A DNA stretch of 64,000 bases from Tetranychus cinnabarinus. Its lineage: Eukaryota; Arthropoda; Arachnida; Trombidiformes; Tetranychidae. Of the stretch, positions 21,463 through 31,600 are shown piece by piece. The stretch's first letter is position 1, and each line of letters starts with the position of its first letter. Both the position numbers and the translations under genes were made by a program. Below the pieces are notes generated by a model that saw nothing but the letters and a program-made list of their open reading frames with translations, was not told the DNA's origin and did no database searches. Location: contig WHVY01000003.1 of NCBI GenBank assembly GCA_022266195.1, positions 1,612,001 through 1,676,000 of the forward strand, in the 5' to 3' direction.

Positions 21463-22877
21463 ATGCCAGAACCTGCAAAGAAACGTGGTAGGCCGCCAGG
21501 CTCTAAAAATAAACCGAAAGTTCGTGTTGAAACGATTCGAAGAAGTGAGAGAGTGGCGCTTATTGGCAAGAAAAATTATAAAAATTTAGCTCCTTATGCT
21601 GCCAACAAAAGGAGACGAACTAAAGGTACGTACAGATCTTCAGTAAATTTGAGCAATCCATAATTCAATGTTTTATTTCCACAGCTTTTGGAAAATCATT
21701 CGCCGCAGATAATATACCAACGACTTCTGATCAATCGTCCAACCCAATAGAAGAACACAGTGAACCAGATATGGGTTCTGTTTTTTCATCTAACTTGTTT
21801 GGCACAATAGAAGAACTTAGTGAAGCAGATATGGATTATGTTTTTTTATCCTATAGTTCTACCCCAAATGCAGGATCACATCATCGTCGCCTATTCGTTA
21901 CAAGTACTTCCTGGTCGCCCTCGCATTCACGATCTCCATCAAGATCGATCACTAGATCACATCATTCAACCAACGAAAGGGAAATTCTTTTGTCATCTGA
22001 CCCTTATGAAGCTTTGGCTGAATTAAAGCAAAACATCAACTTATCGACTTGTAAAAATTTTTCAGAATTTAACCGACAAATCAAAAATTTGAAATTCAAT
22101 TCTCCTGTTATCACACGTTGGTTATTTGAAAATTTGCAGAATGAAAAGCAAAGGCCAAGTGAGGATGAATACTTTAATAAATACTATGAAGGTGCTTACC
22201 GTGTTTATCGATCGAACCGCCTACTAAAAGTTAAGGAATTCAAAAAACTTTGGAATGAGGTTTTATCTGAGAAGCATACCACTAAAAATGCTGCAAAAAA
22301 GTTTGTTTGCTTAAGTGAAAACCCTTCGTGCCAATATAATACCAGGAACGGTTTGGCAATGAAGAATCATTTATTTAAGAAGCATTTAGGCCTAACATTC
22401 GAATGTTGCTGTGGACAGCGGCTTACTTATTACGCTTCTTACACTGCTCACTATTCTTCGAGAAGATGTAAGTATAAGGATAGTGTTAAGAAACTGCAAT
22501 CACAATCGTCGGAATGTAATAAAGAAAACCTTGACAAAATTTTTGTCAAATACCAAAACGGTGGTTTCCGTCCCAATCAATCTTGTCGCTCAATAACCGT
22601 TGAACAATTTAGCAAGCTTTGGGATGAAGCTCAGTCTGACGAGCGTGTGACTAAAAATGGCCAAAATTTTGTTTACTCATGTGAAAATGATGCTTGTGTC
22701 ACGAATAGATACAAGACCCTAAGTTTGCCAAAGATGAGGAAACACGTCCTGACACACCATTTCAAGTTGTCATATGAATGCATATGCGGCAAAACATTCT
22801 TATCTTACGGTGGTTACACTGGTCACTACTCAACAAACAGATGTAATTACGAAAAATGTGTGAATCTCAAGTTTTGA
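21463..22877 (+). CDS. AT-hook protein with two tandem zinc-binding modules, 451 aa
   Basis: Model join(21463..21625, 21685..22877). The single intron has GTACGT and ACAG ends and keeps the frame. Residues 6-17 are an AT-hook (KKRGRPPGSKNK), which binds the minor groove of AT-rich DNA. A Ser/Arg-rich stretch follows at about 125-150. Two related modules of about 100 residues follow, at about 215-315 and 325-451. Each has a helical lead (KEFKKLWNEVLSEK / EQFSKLWDEAQSDE), then a Cx6C...HxxxxH finger and a second CxC...H...C set ending in HYSSRRC / HYSTNRC. The modules are tandem duplicates. The family is not recognised. It is probably a nuclear DNA-binding protein, either a host regulator or transposon-derived. 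It is intact, unlike its neighbours. Confidence 0.7.
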
Positions 22878-23547
22878 AAACATCGCCGAATATCTATTTA
22901 TATTCCTTTTTATGCTATCATTAAGTTAAAGTGTAAAGTAAATGCAATTTTTAAGCAACTTACGAACTGTGTCAAAATTTACTTACATGTTTACCTCAAC
23001 AGTAGAAATGCAACAAAAGATGAGATAAATAGCATCGGCGATTGAGTCCATCAGAGAGTCTTGGAATACCAAAGTTAATATATAAGAAATTGTTCATTTC
23101 ACGACACTGTGATAGACTCAATCGCTGAACAGTATTGCAAAATTGAGTTGTGCAGCAGATTGATAATTTGCTCATGAGTCAGGTTAATCGTAAGATTTCG
23201 AATTTTAGCATTCACTGAGATTGATACGCTCTTATTTGGGTTTATGGTTAATCAAGTTGATGATTACAATTGATGTTACTGAACGTATGTCCATTGGTTA
23301 GTATTTGCACCGCAATCAGTACAATAAGACATTCGGTAGTGTTAATCATCTTTGCTTCGCATTTTTTATACAAAAAACATTTAAGGAAAGGTATAAGCAG
23401 AGAACGAGCCTTATTTGCTTCAGTATTTTGAATGGGAAAGTTGTCGTTATTATAAATTAACTCTTTAATCAAGCAATTCGTGATTTACACAGGTTCTTTT
23501 TGTTTTGAATTAGCAAATTTACAAGCATAATGAAATGAGATGAAAAA
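22878..23547. other. Intergenic region with one weak foldback
   Basis: No gene recognised. A short inverted repeat at about 23022-23125 (gatgagataaatagcatcgg, then gatagactcaatcgctg) belongs to the same loose family as 21215-21355. The rest is AT-rich and unremarkable. Confidence 0.4.
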
Positions 23548-23833
23548 TCATTTGATGCTCCTGGGGCATTGACGTCTCGAAATTTTCCGCTTAGTCTTCC
23601 TACTTCCGTATATCATCTTCTTCGCTATCATTTGTTTGACTATTGCAGAGGCCAAGCGATGCAAATCTTCATCGGAAAATCTGAATTGTATGAATGGCAA
23701 AATAATTTCCTCCGGTATAGCCTGAAAAATAGATTGAGTTGAGTGATGATGTGAATAATACAGATAATGTACTTACAACTTTGCCATTATGACATTCTAC
23801 TTTCCCAACAACTTCACCACTGCAGTCAGGCAT
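23548..23833 (-). CDS. Small two-exon unknown protein, 76 aa
   Basis: complement(join(23548..23721, 23777..23833)). The start codon gives MPDCSGEVVGKVECHNGKV, then a good intron (gtaagt...ttttcag) and AIPEEIILPFIQFRFSDEDL, ending in a Lys/Arg-rich tail (YGSRKTKRKISRRQ) and TGA. The intron is in phase. No domain is recognised. It may be the C-terminal part of a longer gene, because the upstream sequence (FHFVNNWPTLGY in frame) could be another exon. A fragment of a decayed gene is the alternative. Confidence 0.35.
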
Positions 23834-24776
23834 AATGTAGCCTAGTGTAGGCCAATTATTGACAAAGTGAAATGATAGATTAATAAAAATAAATAAATTA
23901 ATAAACAAAAATATTGTTACTATTGATGAGAGTGAAAATGGTTGATTGTCATAGCAACTCCGTTCCTTTGGCGCGAGCGATTGAATGATGTTCAACTATT
24001 GCATCATTTGAGCTGAAAAATGGATCCAGAAACAAATTGAATTGATTTGATCCTGATTCAGATTGGAGTGGTGATAATGTTTATTGAATGTAAACAAAAG
24101 AATATCGGCCCATTCAATGGGTCATATACAAATTAAGTAGTAATCACTGGTACCTCACTCTCTGCGTAATACATTTTCTAATAAAACTTACCTAAGAGAC
24201 GGCAGTTCTCTGCTCTACTGACGTAAAAATTGACAAATATCGAACAAAAACTAAACAGAGAGAAAAAACAACGGATTTTACGATCGGAATTATTTATTCG
24301 ATAATATCTTATGACCCTGCCTCGATGTATCGATCTTCGATGCTAATTGACTATCGATATCTTGATATAAAAACAAATTCCCTCAAAATGTAGATATTTT
24401 GACTTATAACATCTAGATTGCATAAGTAGGATAGTAATGAAGAAACAGAGACAATCTCTTTAAACAATATACAGTCAATTTCATTGGTGTTTTTTGATTA
24501 GATTAAGATTAGGGATTATTTTTAGTACAGAAAATGTTGTATAAATTGCTAATCATAGCAACCATTTGCTCCTGATTTACAACGAGAGAATGCGGAATTC
24601 AATTGGATTCAACATGTAAGATTAATCTAGTTTATAATATTGATTAGTGATATGCTAGTAATGAGTCAACTTCAAATTCTCTATTTTTATTAAGAAAGTA
24701 GCCATAAGTTGTTTACATTATATGTTTCAAGGGCGAAACAAAGAAAACTAATAGTAGATATTACCCAACTTTTTCG
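23834..24776. other. AT-rich intergenic region
   Basis: No coding frame, RNA gene or repeat could be supported here. It separates the small gene at 23548-23833 from the broken PDZ gene. Confidence 0.4.
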
Positions 24777-25388
24777 TCAAACCACTGTCATGCGCCCAGG
24801 GGGATCTATTGAATAATAGCAAAAGTCATCACTTGACACTTTTGTGTTAGTTTTGTCTTTCTTCTCAATTTGAAGGATAACGTCGTAGGGTGAAGCGTAA
24901 CTCAACATTGCCACAGCATCTTCATAAGCAATATTGTCAAATGAAACTGCGATACCAGCAACTCGGTCTCCCACGTTGAGCGAACCTGTCTTGCTCGGAC
25001 CTCCAGCCAATCTTCTTTAATGAAGATTCCGTTGTTCATGTTCCCAGTAATATCAAAGCCAAGTCTAGTCCTTGGAATAAGATCAGTTTCTTTTAGCTTA
25101 AAAGTTCCTTCAGATTGATTTATATGAACTCTGCTAAGTGAATCGTTGACCAAAGGAACGACTTTATCTGCTAGACCACTTTCCATGTCTCTGATTGAGT
25201 GTTTATTACCAGGTAAAATCAACAGTTTCTTCTTCCGAATGAACCACAAAATCGCTAACAAATTGAATAATGTTATTACAAAAATAACAGATATGCAAAC
25301 GATACCAATTATTTGATCACTGGTATAAGCTGTAGAAGAAATCGTTGAAGCAGACGAAAATAATGAATTTGATTGTACACCTTGAGAT
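24777..25388 (-). pseudogene. Single-pass membrane protein with C-terminal PDZ domain, frameshifted
   Basis: After an acceptor at 25389 the minus-strand frame gives a Ser-rich stalk, a hydrophobic helix (IIGIVCISVIFVITLFNLL) followed by basic residues (RKKK), a cytoplasmic stretch and the first half of a PDZ domain (RTRLGFDITGNMNNGIFIKED). One base is then missing near 25010, and the PDZ continues in another frame (AGGPSKTGSLNVGD, NIAYEDAVAMLSYASPYDV), ending MTVV-stop at 24777. The carboxylate-binding loop is present in the form RLGFDI. The extracellular region is not found upstream. Membrane proteins with a single C-terminal PDZ are unusual, and the frameshift and missing ectodomain point to a pseudogene or partial copy. 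A sequencing error in an otherwise live gene is the alternative. Confidence 0.6.
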
Positions 25389-25741
25389 CTGACACAGTTG
25401 AAAAAAGAACTAAAATAAACACTGAAGAAAAAATAAATTGAAATAAATCGTAGATAGAGCGAACTAAGGACACCAATGGACATAATAAATACACTGGACG
25501 TTGAACACAATTTTGGCGTAAAAATAAAACATGTGGAAATAGAACAACAAAGAGATATATGGTCACTTGATACAATTCTCTAGACATTTTGTGAAACTCA
25601 TGGTTTAAAATAAATAACTCAAGTAAGCAGTACAATAAAAAGATAAAATTTATTCAATTAAGTGTGTTAAGGTAACAGCAATAATATTTGTAAATAATGA
25701 CTGTTATATTCCGAAAAATAAATATTCTTTTTTATTCACAG

Positions 25742-26300
25742 GCATACATTCGAATCCAAAGCAAGCTGCGGAGGGAAACTGTCTATTTACCTAGGAATTA
25801 TACGCATTTGGTTGATATTTTGGGGACTTTAAAAACTAAGAATGATGCACCAAATTGCGACTGTTTGCCCAAGATTTTGACCCTGCACGATTGTGCTAAA
25901 TTTAGATTTGTCTTCACCCTTGAATTACTGTAGCCAAAATGTAGGTTGTCGATCATCAATTTAATATTGATGATCGACAAGATTTTTGTAAAGTAACATC
26001 TGCTGTCGGAGTTCTTGGTTTTAATGAAGAAGATGCAGAAAGGATTGAAAAAATTTGAGTTCGGTTGCGATGAACAGAGTGAAGTTGATGAAGCCATTCG
26101 GGTCGAACTGTCTCGTGATCAACTTTCATATTGTCTATAAATGTCCAAACTGTTTGTTTACCACAACGCTCTGTCGCTTACTTTTATCCGAAATGTCATC
26201 AGAGCCATCAACTGAGCCCGGAGAAGCATTCAAATTAATCTCGTCAAGCTTTCGATTCTGAGCTTGCTGAATTCGATGGCTGAAGCTGAACTTGCATCGA
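25742..26300 (+). pseudogene. Mixed decayed coding fragments, one myosin-motor-like
   Basis: A frame after a good acceptor (25742-25933) reads YIRIQSKLRRETVYLP and is unrecognised. Further on, about 25957-26058 reads DDRQDFCKVTSAVGVLGFNE and ends EEDAERIEKI, resembling the myosin motor segment just before the ILHLGN motif. A shifted frame to about 26120 continues KFEFGCDEQSEVDEAI. Stops and shifts separate the pieces, and the ILHLGN motif itself is missing. It is treated as decayed coding sequence, and the myosin assignment is tentative. Confidence 0.35.
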
Positions 26301-26317
26301 TTGACGCCATCAGTTGC

Positions 26318-26594
26318 TTAGGTAGTTTTGATCCAAGAAATTATAATACCATTTGTTTGGGATTCAGTTTAAACATGCATTCGGTCAGCTTCTAGCAATT
26401 TCTACATGAGTTGCGGGAAGTTACACAAGCGCCATCTTTTCCTACTTTTTTCATTTAAAGCTGCATAAATCTTACATTCGTTAGAGTTATTTATTATGAG
26501 TACAGTTATTACTCTTCGAGTTAATTAACATGTAATTAATCAATTTTCATTCAAAAAACAGCAAAATAATCTATAAAAGTGCGTGAAAATTAAA
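26318..26594 (+). repeat. 275-bp duplicated segment, copy 2
   Basis: Near-identical to 10516-10790, in the same orientation. It begins after ttgctta and ends at gtgaaaattaaa. It lies next to decayed gene fragments, so this copy, or both, probably arose by insertion of a mobile or duplicated segment. Confidence 0.85.
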
Positions 26595-27392
26595 GTAGTT
26601 TTATATAATCTATCTTTATTCATCCAATAATAAAGAGAATGTAATATTGCAAAGAATAAATTTGAATTTTACAAGAAAAAAACCAATCCTTTTGTTTTTA
26701 ATTTTTTTGAAGGCAGTGAGGGTCATGAAATTATCATGCACTCAGAAGGGTAAAAAACTAAAATTTTAGAAAATTGAATTTAATCATCTAACAACAAACA
26801 ATTATTTATTTTAATAAATCTTTTAAAATGTAAAACTTTCTGTACACAATGGTTAATTAATTGAATTCTTTATTATTACTGTGTTTAACATTGAAATGAG
26901 TTAAGGATATACATTGTGCTTCTTTAAAGACTAATGTCATATGTTCAGTGCTCCTTAAAGGGAGATTTATCGAATTAATTTCCAGATTTTGATTGGAGAT
27001 GATAAATTGGATGGACCGGACTTGACATGATAATTGCTTGAAAATGATAAGATTCTAAATTGTGAATGAACGAGAGGATCTTGGATCCTAAACTCTACTT
27101 TAGGCAATTTTCGGGTCAATGAGGGCAACCTCTCTATTTCACTGACCGAATTTATACGAATTTGTTCTAGAGAATGGTCGAATCGGAAAGTGGCTGAACT
27201 TGAACGAGACGAGGAAAAAGGATGTCAAGAATCAACTCTGGTATTTTGATCAAAGCAACCAAAATCGGAAATTACGTGGGTTATCAGATCTAACGTAATA
27301 ATGATGATAGTTTTTAGCTACAGATTGATGCCATTCATTGTTGTTGGCTAAGTTTGATGGACTTCAAATGTCATTCCTTGGTTAAATCTCGA
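26595..27392. other. Intergenic region
   Basis: No gene or repeat was recognised. The sequence is AT-rich and has no reading frame of note. Confidence 0.4.
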
Positions 27393-27584
27393 GGTAAGGG
27401 TATACAAAACCCCGTGAGCTTACTTCTTCTATTCTCAAGTCTCAGCTAGCTGAGTCGATATTCCCGCTGATGATGATAATCGGCCTAAATTTAACTAATT
27501 ATGGTTTGAATTGTTTAGATTATTGTAGTCAGGACTATGTTTAGCTAGTTCGAGTTGAATTAAATTTGATTTGATTGTATTAAC
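27393..27584 (+). repeat. Left arm of a 192-bp inverted repeat flanking the retrotransposon
   Basis: Starts ggtaagggtatacaaaaccc and ends gattgtattaac. It is the reverse complement of 35243-35434 with only one or two differences. The arms belong to an older foldback element whose loop (27585-27649) was invaded by the gypsy element. The outer end (taagggtatacaaaaccccg) loosely resembles the LTR start of the inserted element, so the arms may derive from LTR sequence of a related family. Confidence 0.85.
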
Positions 27585-27649
27585 ACCTTCTATTTTCAAG
27601 TCTAAACTAGTTAAATTAAGGCATCAGCTTTCATGGCTGACATGAGTTA

Positions 27650-28667
27650 TGAAGGGTAGAGTTACCCAAAACCCAATTTAATCATTCAACTCTTTCATCT
27701 AATGACAGCAATCTATTGCTTTGGTTATCTTTTGTACTCTTATTGTAATCCCAAAGGATACACATATTTTCATTTTTTGCTTTTCTGTTTTTCTCAAACT
27801 TTGTCTAAGATATCTAGTCTCATGAGACTATTCAGTTTATTTCCTTTTCCTAAGATTTTCCTAGTTCCTTCCGTTATACTTAGTATAAATATCTGAGACA
27901 ATTATGATTCTGATCATGCTTATATTCCTACTCTTTACATGTTAATCTTATGCCTTACTTATGCTTAAAATTACATCTTTAAATTTCATTTTATTAAAAT
28001 ATTTCTAAGTTTAAAACTTGCCTTTGCCTTCTTCTCAGTTATTCCTAGACTAAGTCTAATTCACCTTAATTCATTGTGCTCTTATCCTTTGAATTCATCT
28101 TTGATTGTGCTTCTTCATTTGAGTTGTACTTCAATAGTATTTCATCTTTAAGAGATTTAATAGCGAACCAGATCTCGCCTAGACTAAGTCTAAATTGTTT
28201 GCCTGATTCATAACTCTATGATACTCGAGATCAAAGCTAGTGAACTTTGTGCCATCTTGGTCCTCATACTCATTGAGCTTAATTACTCAGTCTTGTGCCT
28301 GTTCTGGCTAGAGTTTAGAAACTCGTCATTCTAAGCTAAGCTTAATTACTCTCCTTTAGCTACTCTAAGCTATTGTCTTGACCAGTTGAACCAGTTGACA
28401 ACTTACTAAGAGACATTTGTGGTCATTGTGTGGTTACTAATCCTGGTAAGCTTAGTTTACTCACGAGTTGGTTAAGTAAAATAAAAATACAAGTCACCTT
28501 TAACAATAGTCTAAGACTAAGCAGAAACTTTGGTAATCCTCAAAGAACCTGATATTCAGGATTTGAAAGACTGAATCAATCTTCTGAATTTGTGTGTTTA
28601 AATAAAGTTTTATTGAAATAGTTTAAAACTAGTGAATCATGACTTCAATGAACAATTCAACCTTTCA
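27650..28667 (+). repeat. 5' LTR, 1018 bp
   Basis: Runs from tgaagggtagagttaccc to aacctttca. It contains a TATA-like tataaat at 27884-27890 and a polyadenylation signal aataaa at 28601-28606. The last 29 bases include the ATG of gag. The adjoining primer-binding site starts two bases downstream. Its counterpart is 34225-35242. Confidence 0.93.
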
Positions 28668-31600
28668 ATTGGCGACCTCGGCAGGATTGCCATTCAACCC
28701 TGTCTATGACATTGATTATTGTTTCTTGTCGAACGAGAACGAGTCTCCAAGTGTACCACCGGCACCTACTACTCCTACTCCGCCACCACCTCAAGATAGT
28801 TCTAAACTAAAGACATTAGATATCCTCTCTATGAAAGTGTATCTCCGAAATTGGCGAATCGATTTTATCATCAATGACGTGGTGATCAGAACTAAGTTCT
28901 ATGATGCTGTGTTAACCCTGTTTGCGCTCAAAGGTTTCCCTAAAGCTACCCAAGAAATAATGGAAAACACCCAGACCAATCAACTCTTAACAAGGGAACA
29001 ACTTCCTGTTTGGTTAACCGAACTACGGGAAAAAGGAGTAAGTGAAGAAGATATTCGAGAAGTTATTCTAAGAATAGGTTCTGAACCAAGTACTATGATG
29101 ATGGCTAGCAGCAGTTACATCAAGAAAATGAACATTAAAACTCCTGCTAAAAGATTAATTGAGTCAATCATTAGACGATGGACAGCTTCAGACCTTAGGT
29201 CAGTAGTCAAACCTAACAAACGTGTTAGCGAAATATTAAATGCTCCTGATTCTGAAGACGACGAGCCTAAGGCTAGTCCGAGTCGTTCAATGCATTCAAT
29301 GCGTTCCGCTCGTTCAAGAGAAAGAGAAAGACAACGAGAAAGAGAAATGAGCGAAGTGGAAGAGGAAGACGATGAAGAAGAAGAAGAAGAAAAAGAAGAA
29401 GAGGAAAAGCATCGAGTCCCTCAAGAACCCGATTATGATAGTGATACACGAATCTTTGACGATGATAAACCTAGACGAAGTCTTACTTATAGTCGTTGCA
29501 AGCCTAAATTACCCAAGTTGCCTCCTTATGTTACCGGTACAGTAGACCCTTGGTCCTGGCTTCAAACTATCAAGAGAATTTTGTCTCTGGAAAGATGTCA
29601 TGATGATGATAAGCTCTACGTGTTACAAAAATCAATGGCGTATGAATTTTTGCCTTATGCGAAGAAACTTGACAAGCAAAAGCATACGTCTAAGACATAC
29701 ATTGCTGCTCTTGAGAAGAAGCTGAGAAACCCTGCTGTTATCTCACAAGCCACTGCTGAATTTCACCAACTTAAATGGAACTTCGATAGTCATCCTGAAG
29801 AGTTTATCAGAAAATTGGAACAGATGTGCATCAAAGTAAAAGGTGAACCTTCACCTGCTGAATTTATTCAAGACGTTTTGATAAGGTTGCCTGCTGAAAC
29901 TAAAGACACTTTGATACGGACTAAGTCTGTTGCTGATATACAAGAATTAACTGCGTCCTTAGTTAATGAGTACAATATCGAGTTACGAAAAAGAAATGAA
30001 AAAGGTGAAAAGAAAGACTCTTTCAAAAGCGAAAGAAAAGATGAGGTCAAAAGAGATAATCGGAATTCTAGTTCCTCCTCTTACAACAGACCTGCTAGGT
30101 CCACTTTTAGATGTTATAACTGTGGAATCCTGGGACATTCATCGAGGGAATGTCGCCAACCAAGAAAGTCTAAGACTTCGGAAAATCCTACCCATGCTTC
30201 TAAGCCTATGGAAGGTCGAAATGAAAGATTCCAGCCAGCCAACTTACGAATGGCAAATGTAAATCAACCAACTTTTGGTCAATCTCAACCGTCCACTTCA
30301 ACTGCTAGAGAGTCTTCAAACTTTGTTCAAACTTCAAATGAGAACAGAGATAGAGTTGCTAATAAAAGATTGGCAAGAGCACCCGCCGCTGATTATTCAT
30401 TCATGATGAGTGAAGAGGTTGCTAAACCTGTTGAACTAATAACAAAGATCGATGATTCAATTAGGAATTTTCCTACTGTACGATTAACATTATGTTATCC
30501 TGATCGAGATGTTATTAAACTTGGTGATGTTCTTGTGGATACTGGAGCTTGCACAAGCTGTATCGACTATACTTTATCTCAACAAATGAAAGCATATATT
30601 CTGAGTTCTAACATGGCCGTTAGAGGAATTATTGCTGATAGTGTTCAAACTGTTGAAGGCGCAGCCTATGCTATACTCAAGCACCCAAAGATGTCTACAT
30701 CTAGAATCATAAAATTTCAAGTGATGCGTAATCTTGAACCGAGAATGCTTCTAGGTAATCGTTTTGCAGATGTCTATCTAGCCGGAATGGTTAATCACGG
30801 AGGTCGATACCAGGTAAATTTGAGAGAAACGGTTGACGGAGAATGGTTTAGCCCTGAGCTAATGTTTAGGTTTTGTACACCTGAGGAATCTATTGGTTTA
30901 ATTGATAAACCTGAGTTACCGGATTTGAATACAACGAATAAAAACTTTATGGAAAGTTTACCGTATTCACGATTTCTTGATGAGGAGAAAGCTATTTCTC
31001 AAATTCCAGTTGAAACTCAAAGTTTCATTGAAGAGTTATCAGATAGAGATATTGATAACATTGTACCTGTTTATCTGAAGATTGATCAGCCTGAACTAAG
31101 TTTGGCTGAACGATTGATAAACAGAATGGATCCTACATTGGAAATAGATAAACGAAACGAATTGTTAAGCATTCTAATGCAATTTACTGAAGTTTTTAGT
31201 CAGACTAAGTCTGATCTTGGATTGGTTCCATGGCAAAGATGGCCAATAAAGATTGATATTGGAGATGCTGAATTAATCTGTCACAAGCCATACCCTTGTA
31301 CAATCGAAAAAAGATTACAATATCAAAAGATTATTAATGATTTAAAAGCGAATGATATCATTGAAGATTCAAAAGCTGAAGGAGGTTCCCCTGCAATGTT
31401 GATAGGCAAACCTGATGGGTCACTCAGACTGTTAAATGATCTTAGATCAGTAAATCGAGTTACCAAAGTTATTTATCATCCTATGCCTAGGATCGATGAT
31501 TGTTTAGAGGCGATAAGAGGTGCTAAGTACTTCAACATGTTTGATCTCTACCAAGGGTATTTTCAAATCGAGATACCTCCAAGTGAGCGAGAAAAGACTG

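Noticed and set aside
27702..27896. 64-codon frame repeated identically at 34277-34471
   Set aside because: It lies inside both LTRs and is repeated only because the LTRs are. There is no evidence of translation.
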